From Acidobacteriota bacterium (GTDB lineage: Bacteria > Acidobacteriota > Terriglobia > Acidiferrales > UBA7541), in assembly GCA_013289715.1 (NCBI GenBank), contig JABCZJ010000001.1:124001-188000 (forward strand): a stretch of DNA of 64,000 nucleotides, in the 5' to 3' direction. Of this stretch, positions 43,197-51,324 are shown piece after piece (the first letter of the stretch is position 1; the number at the start of each line of letters is the position of its first letter). The position numbers and the translations under genes were made by a program. Below the pieces are notes generated by a model. It was not told the DNA's origin. It searched no databases and worked only from the letters and a program-made list of their open reading frames with translations.

Positions 43197-44786
43197 CTAG
43201 TCCGTGATCCGGAAAAAAGTCCGCCACACCGGACTGCCGTTGATCGCGATGTCGAGCCGATAGACTCCCGATTGAAGGCTGCCGATGTTCAGCGTCTTAC
43301 TCAGGAACAGAAGTCTTCCACCGGGCGCTTCGGAGCTGTCCGCAGGAGTCTCGCTAACGGCCTTGTTGTCCAGATCATAGATCGAAATGACGGTCGTTCC
43401 TTTTTGCTTCCGCGCTCGCTCCAGACTGAGCATCACAGCCGCATGCCCGTCGCTGCGGGAAAATTCATACTTTTGCTGAATGGCGTCCACGAGTCCGTCG
43501 TTCCCGCGACGCACTTCCCGCGCCATTGTGCCGTACAAAATGTCCTCGCGTTCAACGACCGGGGGCACGAATTGCCCGGTTTGCATCAACTCCGCGAGCG
43601 TCGACGCCTTCGCGTCAGATGCCGGCACGGAAATCTGGCCCATCGGCGTGGCCATCGCCGGCACCGCCAGTCCTCCGGCCAGCAGAAGATTCGCCGGCAC
43701 GCCGGAGCGCACCCCTTGCAAAGTCGAAACTCCCGGCACTAAGCTGCCTCCCGTTACTCCAATGACGTCTCCATATTCATCCAGTAACGCCGTCCCTATT
43801 CCCGTGTTCGCAGGTGAAGTCCCCAGGCTGATTCTGTCTCCGGAACGCGGAAAGGTATTTTTGCCTACGATGCTCGTGGTCACAATAATCCGGTTGCCTG
43901 GCCCAGCCGCGTCCAAATAAAAGCAGCGATCTCCTATGCTCCAGGAATCAGCTTTCGCAACCGCGAATGCCGATTCCTCGATTCCGGCAACCTGTAGAAT
44001 TGCCCAGTCCTGACGCCGGCTCCACGCTGCCACGGTCTTCGTATCAATGGACCTCCCGCCAGCGCCGACGACTCGCAGCGACGACGCGCCGTCAATGACC
44101 TGAAAAGCGGTCAGAACCAGCCCAGGCCCAATAACGAACCCCTCTCCCACATTCAGCATCTGGCCCTGATCGCTCCGGTTTTCAATCGAAACCGTGCTGG
44201 CATTTGCCTTGCGGTACAACGACGCAGGTGTCAGCGGACTGCGGAGTGGCTCCGTCACCGCCGGGTCCGCGCCAGCAGCGGTCGCGCCCTTCACAACTTG
44301 AAACGTGTGCGTCCCAGTCAGCTCACCATCCACCAGGGCTTGCAGCGTCCACACTCCCGTTGGAGTATTCTCCGCGACTAACATGTCCCAGTAACCGCCA
44401 AAGCGCGGCTGCTTTGCTTCATAATCAAAATCGGAAACGGACGTTATTTTTCCGTCCGGGCTTTTCCACACAGCTTCGAAGTGGTGCGGGCCCAGCGGCC
44501 CCTCCCACTCGAAATAAACGATTACGCGATGATCTTGCGGTATATGAAAAATGGTTCGCGGATCGCGGATTATGTAACTGCCGTTTTCCTGCGCTCCGGC
44601 AGATCCAGAGATCGAGCGGACGACACGATATTTCGATTTCCCGACGGGCACGCCGCCGCCCGACGACACCGGCGAGGTCTGGGCGGGAACTACGGCCTTG
44701 TCATCCAGCCGGGACTGCGGCTGATTTTGGGCGAGTGCTGCGGGCGCAAGCCCTGCCAGAATTGCAAGCTGCAGTATGAATTTCAT
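43197..44786 (-). CDS. Exported trypsin-fold protein lacking catalytic residues
   Basis: The protein has 529 residues. A signal peptide (residues 1-19) precedes a beta-sandwich domain (about 50-165). A chymotrypsin-like domain follows: GEGFVIGPGLVLTAFQVIDGA, with Gln229 where the catalytic histidine should be, RRQDWAILQV (Asp260 kept), and SPANTGIGTALLDEYGDVIGV, with Thr328 in place of serine in the usual GNSGG. Two of three triad residues are lost, so it is probably a pseudoprotease used for binding. A second sandwich-like region closes the protein. Confidence 0.72.
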   Translation of the reverse strand: MKFILQLAILAGLAPAALAQNQPQSRLDDKAVVPAQTSPVSSGGGVPVGKSKYRVVRSISGSAGAQENGSYIIRDPRTIFHIPQDHRVIVYFEWEGPLGPHHFEAVWKSPDGKITSVSDFDYEAKQPRFGGYWDMLVAENTPTGVWTLQALVDGELTGTHTFQVVKGATAAGADPAVTEPLRSPLTPASLYRKANASTVSIENRSDQGQMLNVGEGFVIGPGLVLTAFQVIDGASSLRVVGAGGRSIDTKTVAAWSRRQDWAILQVAGIEESAFAVAKADSWSIGDRCFYLDAAGPGNRIIVTTSIVGKNTFPRSGDRISLGTSPANTGIGTALLDEYGDVIGVTGGSLVPGVSTLQGVRSGVPANLLLAGGLAVPAMATPMGQISVPASDAKASTLAELMQTGQFVPPVVEREDILYGTMAREVRRGNDGLVDAIQQKYEFSRSDGHAAVMLSLERARKQKGTTVISIYDLDNKAVSETPADSSEAPGGRLLFLSKTLNIGSLQSGVYRLDIAINGSPVWRTFFRITD

Positions 44787-45143
44787 CGATTCCCCGCTCG
44801 TTGGGTTCAGAGCGCGGGCAGCTTACTAAAATATAACTCATCCGGCAATATAGAATTGGAATAGAAATTTCCCGGCTCTCTGCCCCGGTCCGCAAAAACG
44901 CGGCAGTCTCCGGGCAACATACGTCATTCCGGCTTGCTTGCATCGCGAAAAACTTTTGCCCTCGACTTCGGGCTTTGGACCGAGCTGCGTGATTCCAGAT
45001 CGCCTTCCGGTTGCGCTGCCAACCGTCTTCACAACGCGCTGACGGTCCGGGAGCTGGGCGACAAAATGGCTGATTGCCGGAGCGGAAACTCCCACGCGAC
45101 TTGCGCGGCGCCGCTGTGTTATTAACGTTCGAGAGGTGATTCC
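44787..45143. other. Divergent intergenic region
   Basis: These 357 bases separate divergent exported-protein genes. No gene is supported. GAGAGGTGATTCC just before 45144 is the ribosome site on the plus side. No other element was recognised. Confidence 0.45.
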
Positions 45144-46382
45144 ATGTCGCGAAAGCTCCAGGTCGCTTTCCCGCTTTTCATTTTGAGCGGCGCTCTATCC
45201 TTCTGTCCCCTGCGCGCTGTCGCGCAATCCACCGAGCCCGCCATCACTCGGCTCTGCACGCCCAAAATCACCGCAGATATAGTTGTCGCATCGCCGCAGC
45301 AACGCTACGACGCTGGTCAGCGTTCCCAGCCTCCGATCACCGACACTTATAGCGGTTTCGCCTGGCCCGACACACCGATGGGCGTGCTCAAAACGGACAA
45401 TGGCTACGAGTTTTTCGCAAGCGATGGCGGCTCGCACACGCGGCAGATGTGGCGGGGTGAGTGGGTCGGCAACAACAAGTCCGGTTCCGTCGTCACCACG
45501 TTCGGCACGCTCGCGAACCCGCTCGGCACGGGCGATCCGCAAAACGTGAGCATCTCGCAAAATCCCGATCCCGCCGTTAATCCTGATTACCCCAGCTATG
45601 GCTACATGGGCGGCGGGCCGGTGTTTCGCGTTCCGGCAGACATGCCCGGCGCGGGTAATCTGCTAGTCGTCTATCACGCCGAACTTCCCAATGACGCGCT
45701 TTACGCAGCTCTCGGCCTGGCCGAGTCCACCGACCACGGTCTGCACTGGACGGACCTGGGCGAGATCATTCGCCTTAATCAGGCCTACGCGGTCGGTCTC
45801 GACGGCTTCGAAATCGGTGATGGCCCGCTCGTGCTCTCGCCCGATCGCAAGTATTTCTATTTGTATTTTCCAGATTGGCTTGCCAACGGTACGCTGCACA
45901 CCACCACGCCTGCTGGTGCCTCCACAACGACCAATGTCTCGGTTGCGCGCGCGCTGGTTTCTTCCGTTCTCGACGCTGCCTTCGCCTCACCCCACCCCCA
46001 CGCCGTCCCATTCCAGAAGTTCTATCAGGGCGATTGGCGTCTGCAACCCGCAATCGGCGGTGCGTCCACCGACCTCAACCCAAAATCCGCCTACCAGGGA
46101 TATCTCGATATCCATTACAGCGACGCAATCCAGCGCTACATAATGATCATTTCGAACGACACCACGTTCGCGTACTCCGAATCCGTGAATGGTCTCAGTT
46201 GGACTTTCCCTGTAGCGCTCGGAGTGTTTGGACCCATCGCAGCTTATCCCACAGCAGTGGGACTTGGCGAAAATCCTCACGTGCTCGGCAGCACGTTCTA
46301 CGTGTACTTCACTCATCTGCCCAGCGAGGGTTGGCCAGGGGGCGCGCTGCGGCGGCTCACGCTTAGTTGCCAAGTCCCTTAG
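45144..46382 (+). CDS. Exported sialidase/glycosidase-like beta-propeller protein
   Basis: The protein has 412 residues after a signal peptide ending ALRAVAQS (about residue 29). Beta-propeller features include the Asp-box-like STDHGLHWTDLGEI, GDGPLVLSPDRKYFYLYFPD, and AYSESVNGLSWTFPVAL. This resembles five-bladed glycosidases or DUF4185 proteins, but I see no complete catalytic set. The stop overlaps the convergent PEP-CTERM gene by 4 bp. Likely extracellular, substrate unknown. Confidence 0.7.
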   Translation: MSRKLQVAFPLFILSGALSFCPLRAVAQSTEPAITRLCTPKITADIVVASPQQRYDAGQRSQPPITDTYSGFAWPDTPMGVLKTDNGYEFFASDGGSHTRQMWRGEWVGNNKSGSVVTTFGTLANPLGTGDPQNVSISQNPDPAVNPDYPSYGYMGGGPVFRVPADMPGAGNLLVVYHAELPNDALYAALGLAESTDHGLHWTDLGEIIRLNQAYAVGLDGFEIGDGPLVLSPDRKYFYLYFPDWLANGTLHTTTPAGASTTTNVSVARALVSSVLDAAFASPHPHAVPFQKFYQGDWRLQPAIGGASTDLNPKSAYQGYLDIHYSDAIQRYIMIISNDTTFAYSESVNGLSWTFPVALGVFGPIAAYPTAVGLGENPHVLGSTFYVYFTHLPSEGWPGGALRRLTLSCQVP

Positions 46383-46897
46383 CAAACGCGTTCCGAATGA
46401 TCCGCAAACAAGTCGCAGCACCGTTTCCAAATCGCCAGCGCCATGAAGCCCACTCCCATCAGCAGGAGTGTCGCAGGTTCGGGAACCTCGTCCACCGCAA
46501 AGGCGCGGCGGAACGGGTCTGAATGCACGATCCCTAAGTGTTCTCCACGCCCGTCCTCTTGCGTGACGGGGAAGCCGTTCAAGCGGCGTCGGACGGAATC
46601 AAATTCAACTGAGTTTCCGGCAGTCTTCGTCCGATCAGCAAAGTCGGGGTAAAAAACGCCGTCGGTCAATCGTTCGGGATCGTCAGGCGTACGGAAGCTA
46701 CCGCCCGCGATAAGCGCAATCTTGCCGCGTTCATCCAGCAAATTCGAACCTTGCGACGTCGCCGTGGACGGCGCTAGAGACCAGAAATCCTCGCCCGTGC
46801 GCCCCGCGTATTCTGCGCTGCCGTAAGCGATTCTGTCAGCATGAGCGACCGCCGCAAACGCCAAAACCGCCAAAACCAGACCCATGGCCCGCTTCAT
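46379..46897 (-). CDS. PEP-CTERM sorting-signal protein
   Basis: The protein has 172 residues. A signal peptide (about 1-20) follows GGGAGAG. The C-terminus has the PEP-CTERM signal: VPEPATLLLMGVGFMALAIW, then basic KRCC, so it is sorted by an exosortase. The tail beyond the basic motif (DLFADHSERVC) is longer than usual. The middle resembles surface proteins with VTQEDGRGEHLGI. No exosortase gene lies in the window. It meets the 45144 gene tail to tail with a 4-bp overlap. Confidence 0.85.
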   Translation of the reverse strand: MKRAMGLVLAVLAFAAVAHADRIAYGSAEYAGRTGEDFWSLAPSTATSQGSNLLDERGKIALIAGGSFRTPDDPERLTDGVFYPDFADRTKTAGNSVEFDSVRRRLNGFPVTQEDGRGEHLGIVHSDPFRRAFAVDEVPEPATLLLMGVGFMALAIWKRCCDLFADHSERVC

Positions 46898-47234
46898 TTT
46901 TCTCTCCCGTGACGGACACTCAGTGAAAGCTTCCGCATCCTGTTCACGATGAAAGTTAATGTAGTCGAGCGGAACGAGCTATCAGCGAAATGCTGTAGTC
47001 ACCCAAACAATTTTACGGTATCTCAATGCGCAAGGTTCTGTCCCGGGCAATCGACCAGTACTGCTGGCCCGCTTACGGTTGCATCGACAAACCAAGTTGG
47101 TTGCCAAACGAGTCGACCAACACGTCGTGCGCCAGGATTCAAGGCATTCAAGCGTCAGCGATCGAACCGATATTCCCGCTTCACATATACCTTGTAATAG
47201 AACGAACGATCGTGCTATTATCCAGCTCATCGCC
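46898..47234. other. Intergenic region before the TetR/retropepsin pair
   Basis: These 337 bases lie between divergent genes. Near the right end is the palindrome 47196-47219. No supported gene; one long frame crossing here is the upstream extension of the TetR gene without a ribosome site. Confidence 0.45.
47196..47219. promoter_or_regulatory. TetR-type operator palindrome
   Basis: Arms AATAGAACGA and TCGTGCTATT are inverses with one mismatch, separated by ACGA. It lies 15 bp before the TetR gene start at 47235, which fits autorepression. The pattern does not match the 32-bp element elsewhere. Confidence 0.6.
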
Positions 47235-47921
47235 ATGAAGAACGGCTCGCCACAATCCGCGGCTACCCGCCATTCCCACCGGCCCGCCTCGCCTGCAGCA
47301 CAGCAACCGTCACGTCGCCCGCGCGGCCTGAAAACGCGCCGCACCATCCTGCGCAAGGCCGTCAACATCGCTTCCCTGGAAGGACTCGAAGGCCTCACCA
47401 TCGGCAGGCTCGCCACGACCCTGCGCATCAGCAAGAGCGGCCTCTTCGCTCACTTCGGCTCCAAGGAAGATTTGCAATGCGCCGTGGTAGATGAAGCGCG
47501 CGACATCTTTGTCGAAAAAGTGATTCGGCCCGCGTGGCACTTCAAGGGACTCCGCCTCCTGCGCGCGCTCTGCGAGAACTGGCTCTCCTATGGCGAACAG
47601 AAAGTCTTCCCAGGCGGCTGCTTCTTCTCCGCCGCATCGTTGGAATTCGACGATCGCCCCGGCCCGGTTCGCGATCGCATCGTCGGCCTTATGAAAAAGT
47701 GGCTGGGAAATCTGGAACACGCCGCGCGCGACGCGCAAGCCGCCGGCGAAATTCGCGAGGATGTGGACGTACACCAGTTGGCGTTCGAAATTCAGGCGCT
47801 CGCGATGGGCGGCAATTGGAGCTCACGCCTGTTCCGCGATCCGGCCGCTTTCCGTTCGGCCCAAGCCGCGATTCTGCGGCGTATCGATCAGGTCACCACC
47901 ACTGAGCAATCGAGGAAGTGA
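47235..47921 (+). CDS. TetR-family regulator with long basic leader
   Basis: The protein has 228 residues from MKNGSPQSAA. About 33 basic/proline residues precede the HTH (RTILRKAVNIASLEGLEGLTIGRLATTLRISKSGLFAHFGSKEDLQ). The ligand domain has a TetR_C-like CENWLSYGEQKVFPGGCFFSAASLEFDDRPG, as in regulators of the YxaF type. Its stop overlaps the ATG of the next gene (TGATG), so the two are coupled. The palindrome at 47196-47219 is a likely target. Confidence 0.88.
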   Translation: MKNGSPQSAATRHSHRPASPAAQQPSRRPRGLKTRRTILRKAVNIASLEGLEGLTIGRLATTLRISKSGLFAHFGSKEDLQCAVVDEARDIFVEKVIRPAWHFKGLRLLRALCENWLSYGEQKVFPGGCFFSAASLEFDDRPGPVRDRIVGLMKKWLGNLEHAARDAQAAGEIREDVDVHQLAFEIQALAMGGNWSSRLFRDPAAFRSAQAAILRRIDQVTTTEQSRK

Positions 47922-48826
47922 TGCGAATCGATTCCGATCTGCTTCTCAGCGTCATCGCGAGCGTGCTGCTCTGGTTCGCGTCGCAGCCGCAACGCGCCAA
48001 CGCGCAAGCCGCTCAGAGCACGCACACCTGGCCGAACGCCAACCCCACCGAGATCCCGCTACAACGCTGCGACCGCCTGCCCGTCGTAATCGTCCAGGCA
48101 AATGGCGCCGACAAGCGCTTCCTGATCGACACCGCCGCCACATCCCTGCTCAACGAAAAATCATTCGCCTCGGGGCACTCGAGAGATATCCGCGTCCAAT
48201 CCTGGAATCAGACAACGGCCCTCAGCGCGCGCGTCGTCGTGATCGACGAACTCAGGTTGGCCAATCACATTCTGCGCAGCGTCACGCTTCCCGCGATTGA
48301 CTTGACCGCGCTAGCCAAAGCCTGCGGCGGCCCACTCGACGGGGTCCTGGGCGTTGACCTCCTCGAGCAGCTCGGCGTAACCATCGATCTACAACGCAGC
48401 GTCGCGCGCCTCGGCATCGCCGCGCCCAGTTCCTCGGAAGTTTCCGTCATCGCGGACATGGAGCAAGCCATGCACTCCTGCTCGGAAGCCTTCAACAACG
48501 CCGACGCCGTCAAACTCGCCGCCTGCTTCGATCCCGATTTCGTCCTCAGCTCCCCGGCCGGAGAATTGCGCGGACGCGAGCAAGCCACCAATCATTTTCA
48601 GCAAACATATTTCGGCCTCACTCCGCGCGCCCATTTTTCGATGACCATGAACGATCAACGCGCCGTCGGCAACGTGGTTTGGAGCCTCTATGACTACACC
48701 ATCGAATCCGCCAAAATTCACACCACCGGCCGGGGCATGATGCTTTGCCGCAAATCCGACGACCACTGGTACATCCTGAGCATGCACGAATCGCCGCTCG
48801 ATTCAGCTTCCAACCGCACCCGTTGA
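47921..48826 (+). CDS. Retropepsin-like protease fused to an NTF2-like domain
   Basis: The protein has 301 residues. A signal peptide ends near RANAQA (about 29). A pepsin-like half domain (about 43-165) has the active-site motif FLIDTAATSLLNE (Asp70) and LDGVLGVDLLEQLGVTIDL, typical of clan AA retropepsin-like proteins. A second domain (about 177-290) is SnoaL/DUF4440-like (MHSCSEAFNNADAVKLAACFD, ending YILSMHESPL). I know of no common architecture joining these two. Its gene overlaps the TetR stop by TGATG, so the regulator probably controls it. The role is unknown. Confidence 0.72.
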   Translation: MRIDSDLLLSVIASVLLWFASQPQRANAQAAQSTHTWPNANPTEIPLQRCDRLPVVIVQANGADKRFLIDTAATSLLNEKSFASGHSRDIRVQSWNQTTALSARVVVIDELRLANHILRSVTLPAIDLTALAKACGGPLDGVLGVDLLEQLGVTIDLQRSVARLGIAAPSSSEVSVIADMEQAMHSCSEAFNNADAVKLAACFDPDFVLSSPAGELRGREQATNHFQQTYFGLTPRAHFSMTMNDQRAVGNVVWSLYDYTIESAKIHTTGRGMMLCRKSDDHWYILSMHESPLDSASNRTR

Positions 48827-49020
48827 AAAGGGAAACTGACCCCCGAATTCCCTGAGCCGACTCAACTTAAATCCACTCCGCACATCTCGCGCTTACATCC
48901 TCTTCACAAGAAGTTTACAAAAAAGAGACGACCCTGTTGCAACCGGTCCCCGGCCAACTGTCAACATTCGCGTCGGGCAGGTCAGCATTTCGTCCTAGAC
49001 GATGTAGAACATCGCGCACT

Positions 49021-49034
49021 GGCCCGCTACAAAG
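49021..49034 (-). repeat. Reversed REP-like head within the ribosome-site region
   Basis: GGCCCGCTACAAAG is the reverse complement of the REP head CTTTGTAGCGGGCC. It lies immediately before GGAGAATTTCG and the ATG at 49045, so part of the repeat may have become the 5' leader. Confidence 0.4.
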
Positions 49035-49044
49035 GAGAATTTCG

Positions 49045-50064
49045 ATGCAACTCCGCACCATCGCTATTACTGCGTCCCTCGCTGTCGCACAGCTGATCGT
49101 TCCCGGCTTGGCCCGCGCACAGTATCAAGTCACCAATTTGGCCTCGAACCAGGAAAAAACCGCAAGCACGACGGATCCACTCCTGGTGAATGCTTGGGGG
49201 CTCACTCACGGGCCGGGCAGCCCATGGTGGATCAGCGACAATAACTCCGGCTGGTCCACACTCTACGACAAGAACGGAACCAAGGTGCCTCTGAACGTTT
49301 TAATTCCGACGGCGGGTGGGGATGGTCCCGGCTCTCCCACGGGCATCGTGTTCAACGGAAATTCGACAGAGTTCAAAATCAATGGTGGCCAGGCGGCCTT
49401 CATATTCGCCACTCTGGACGGCACCATCAGCGGCTGGGCGCCTTCGGTTAATCACGACGCCGCCCTCGTTGCCGTCACCACCCCGGGCGCATCCTATACA
49501 GGTTTGACGATCTCCACCAATCCGTCCGGTAACGTTCTGCTCGCCGCCGACAACGCCAACAACAAGATCGACATCTACGACCACACCTTCAAGCTCCTAA
49601 AGTCCGTTACGGACCCCGCGGTTCCCGCCGGCTTCTCGGTCTTCGGCATTCAGGATTTCGGCGGCCTCGTCTACGTCTCGTTCGCCGCCAACTCCGGCGC
49701 TATCGGTGGTTACATCGACATCTTCGCGGAAGATGGAACGCTCTTGAAGCAGCTCACACACGGTGGCAACTTGGATCAGCCCTGGGGTTTCGCTGTCGCC
49801 CCGAACAATTTCGGCGTGTTAAGCAATACTTTGCTGATCTCCAACAACGACAACACCGGCGCCATCAACGCCTACAATCCCGTCACCGGGCAATTCGTCG
49901 GAATCCTGCGCGACGATAGCGGAGCAGTGGTTCACATCGACCAGCTCTGGGGAATTGCATTTGGTGACGGCGCCGGCTCAAACGGCAACACCAATCAGCT
50001 CTATTTCACCGCAGGTCCTGACAATAATTTCGCAGGACTCTTCGGCGTGATTAACGCGAAGTAA
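49045..50064 (+). CDS. TIGR03118-family exported propeller protein
   Basis: The protein has 339 residues; the start at 49045 follows AAAGGAGAATTTCG. A signal peptide ends at ARAQYQ (about 26). The family pattern is clear: VTNLASNQEKTASTTDPLLVNAWG, GPGSPWWISDNNSG, DQLWGIAFGDGAGSNGNTNQLYFTAGPDNN. TIGR03118 proteins are uncharacterised secreted beta-propellers, frequent in acidobacteria and planctomycetes. A GC-rich terminator hairpin follows at 50098. Confidence 0.88.
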   Translation: MQLRTIAITASLAVAQLIVPGLARAQYQVTNLASNQEKTASTTDPLLVNAWGLTHGPGSPWWISDNNSGWSTLYDKNGTKVPLNVLIPTAGGDGPGSPTGIVFNGNSTEFKINGGQAAFIFATLDGTISGWAPSVNHDAALVAVTTPGASYTGLTISTNPSGNVLLAADNANNKIDIYDHTFKLLKSVTDPAVPAGFSVFGIQDFGGLVYVSFAANSGAIGGYIDIFAEDGTLLKQLTHGGNLDQPWGFAVAPNNFGVLSNTLLISNNDNTGAINAYNPVTGQFVGILRDDSGAVVHIDQLWGIAFGDGAGSNGNTNQLYFTAGPDNNFAGLFGVINAK

Positions 50065-50097
50065 TGAAAACCGGTCAGTAAAAACCAGCCACGCGAA

Positions 50098-50121
50098 GGG
50101 CCGCCTCCCCCGGGGCGGCCC
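50098..50121 (+). terminator. Hairpin terminator
   Basis: Arms GGGCCGCC (50098-50105) and GGCGGCCC (50114-50121) are perfect inverses with an 8-base loop. A short pyrimidine run (TCCCCCCTT) follows. It sits after the TIGR03118 gene and before the convergent TetR gene, so it could serve both directions. Confidence 0.65.
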
Positions 50122-50198
50122 TCCCCCCTTGTAACGCGGTGTTCCTGAAGTGCGTCACCCACAGAGCGAAGTTGCTGTCGTGCGTTGAACCGGCCACA

Positions 50199-50831
50199 TT
50201 ACCGAGCACCGCCGCCGCGCCGAGCGCTTCCCGATTTCCGGAAATCGCCGATTACGTAGGGCGCGAGCAGCGCCTCGAGCGCGCGGCGAATCCATGTGCC
50301 AAGCGGGCCTTTGCGATAAACCGCCCAGTCGAGCATCGCGCCACCGTTCACTTGCTGCAGCAGGCGCGCCAGCTCGCCGCTGTCGCAGGTTTTCAGCTCG
50401 CGCGCGACGATGGCATCATCCAGCAACTTCTTGCTTTCCTCGCGCATGGTCACGAACTGCAGCAGAAGCACCGCGCGGAATTCCGGATCGCTCAAATCAA
50501 TTTGCACGTAAGCGAGAAAGTTAGCCATGGATTCAGGCGTCGCGGCGAATCCACTGAACTCGACGAATAGTTCAACAAGCGTCCGGAGCGGTGAGACGTA
50601 TTTCGCGCGCGCCGCGGCAAATTGTCCAGCCACATCCGCCGTCCACGCTTTGCAATTCGCCAGCAACAACTCGCGCTTGGTACCGAAACGCTGGATGATT
50701 GTGGCCGGCACCACGCCCGCTTCTTTCGCGACGTCGGCGAGCGTGAGTTCCACCGGGCTGCGCCGCTGCATCACGCGCGCGAGGGCAGCCAGGATCTCCG
50801 CATCGGAAGTTTCGCGTGGACGAGGTGACAT
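50199..50831 (-). CDS. TetR-family regulator
   Basis: The protein has 210 residues from MSPRPRETSD; a longer start at 50864 is possible as neither has a clear ribosome site. HTH: EILAALARVMQRRSPVELTLADVAKEAGVVPATIIQRFGTKREL. The ligand domain continues to PYVIGDFRK. It is transcribed away from a small-protein/SDR operon. Two direct copies of an operator-like sequence (50874-50892, 50906-50924) lie between, the second over the promoter of the opposite operon. So it likely represses both itself and the SDR operon. Confidence 0.88.
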   Translation of the reverse strand: MSPRPRETSDAEILAALARVMQRRSPVELTLADVAKEAGVVPATIIQRFGTKRELLLANCKAWTADVAGQFAAARAKYVSPLRTLVELFVEFSGFAATPESMANFLAYVQIDLSDPEFRAVLLLQFVTMREESKKLLDDAIVARELKTCDSGELARLLQQVNGGAMLDWAVYRKGPLGTWIRRALEALLAPYVIGDFRKSGSARRGGGAR

Positions 50832-50873
50832 TTTTAGGCGGGCCGCGCTTCGATCTGCCGCCATCAGAATAGC

Positions 50874-50892
50874 TGAATAAGCGTTTATTATC
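50874..50892. promoter_or_regulatory. TetR operator-like repeat, copy 1
   Basis: The sequence is TGAATAAGCGTTTATTATC, nearly self-complementary (AATAAGCGTTTATT). It is 17/19 identical to 50906-50924, with a 32-bp period. It is just upstream of the TetR gene. Confidence 0.6.
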
Positions 50893-50895
50893 CAG

Positions 50896-50923
50896 TTGAC
50901 ATTACTGAATGACCGTTTATTAT
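50896..50923 (+). promoter_or_regulatory. Sigma-70 promoter overlapping the operator
   Basis: TTGACA (50896-50901) and TATTAT (50918-50923) are 16 bp apart. The -10 lies inside operator copy 2, so a bound TetR would block it. It drives the operon starting at 51009. Confidence 0.6.
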
Positions 50924-50924
50924 C
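50906..50924. promoter_or_regulatory. TetR operator-like repeat, copy 2
   Basis: The sequence is TGAATGACCGTTTATTATC, two differences from copy 1. It covers the -10 of the rightward promoter. Confidence 0.6.
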
Positions 50925-51008
50925 GAAGTGCTACTTCGTCAGCCGGCGCGACAGGTCATCGCGTTCCGGGAGCCAGTCCGCAAACTTGCGAAAAGAAGGG
51001 AGAAGACA

Positions 51009-51311
51009 ATGAACGTAGCGGAATTCAAAGCTTCGATTACCGAGCAAGCCCCGCCCGCGGACTTGCCTGCCCCCCTCGCAGCGCTCTGGTGGGATGCCAA
51101 AGGCGATTGGGCGCAGGCACACGCGCAGGTGGATGCACTGGAAAGCGTGGACGGCATGGCAGTCCACGCCTACCTGCATCGTAAACAAGGCTCCGCGTCC
51201 AATGCCGATTACTGGTACCAACGCGCCGGCCGCAATTTTCAGCGCCCCACGCTCGACGCCGAGTGGACCGCCCTGGTCGCGGGTCTGCTGGCCAAGTCTG
51301 CGAACGCATGA
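51009..51311 (+). CDS. Small conserved hypothetical protein
   Basis: The protein has 100 residues from MNVAEFKASI after AAGGGAGAAGAC. The conserved core is LWWDAKGDWAQAHAQVDALESVDGMAVHAYLHRKQG, then ADYWYQRAGR, a short helical fold rather like a single TPR hairpin. Cytosolic. It is 13 bp before the SDR gene and shares the TetR-controlled promoter. Function unknown. Confidence 0.75.
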   Translation: MNVAEFKASITEQAPPADLPAPLAALWWDAKGDWAQAHAQVDALESVDGMAVHAYLHRKQGSASNADYWYQRAGRNFQRPTLDAEWTALVAGLLAKSANA

Positions 51312-51324
51312 GGAGCGCTTAAAA

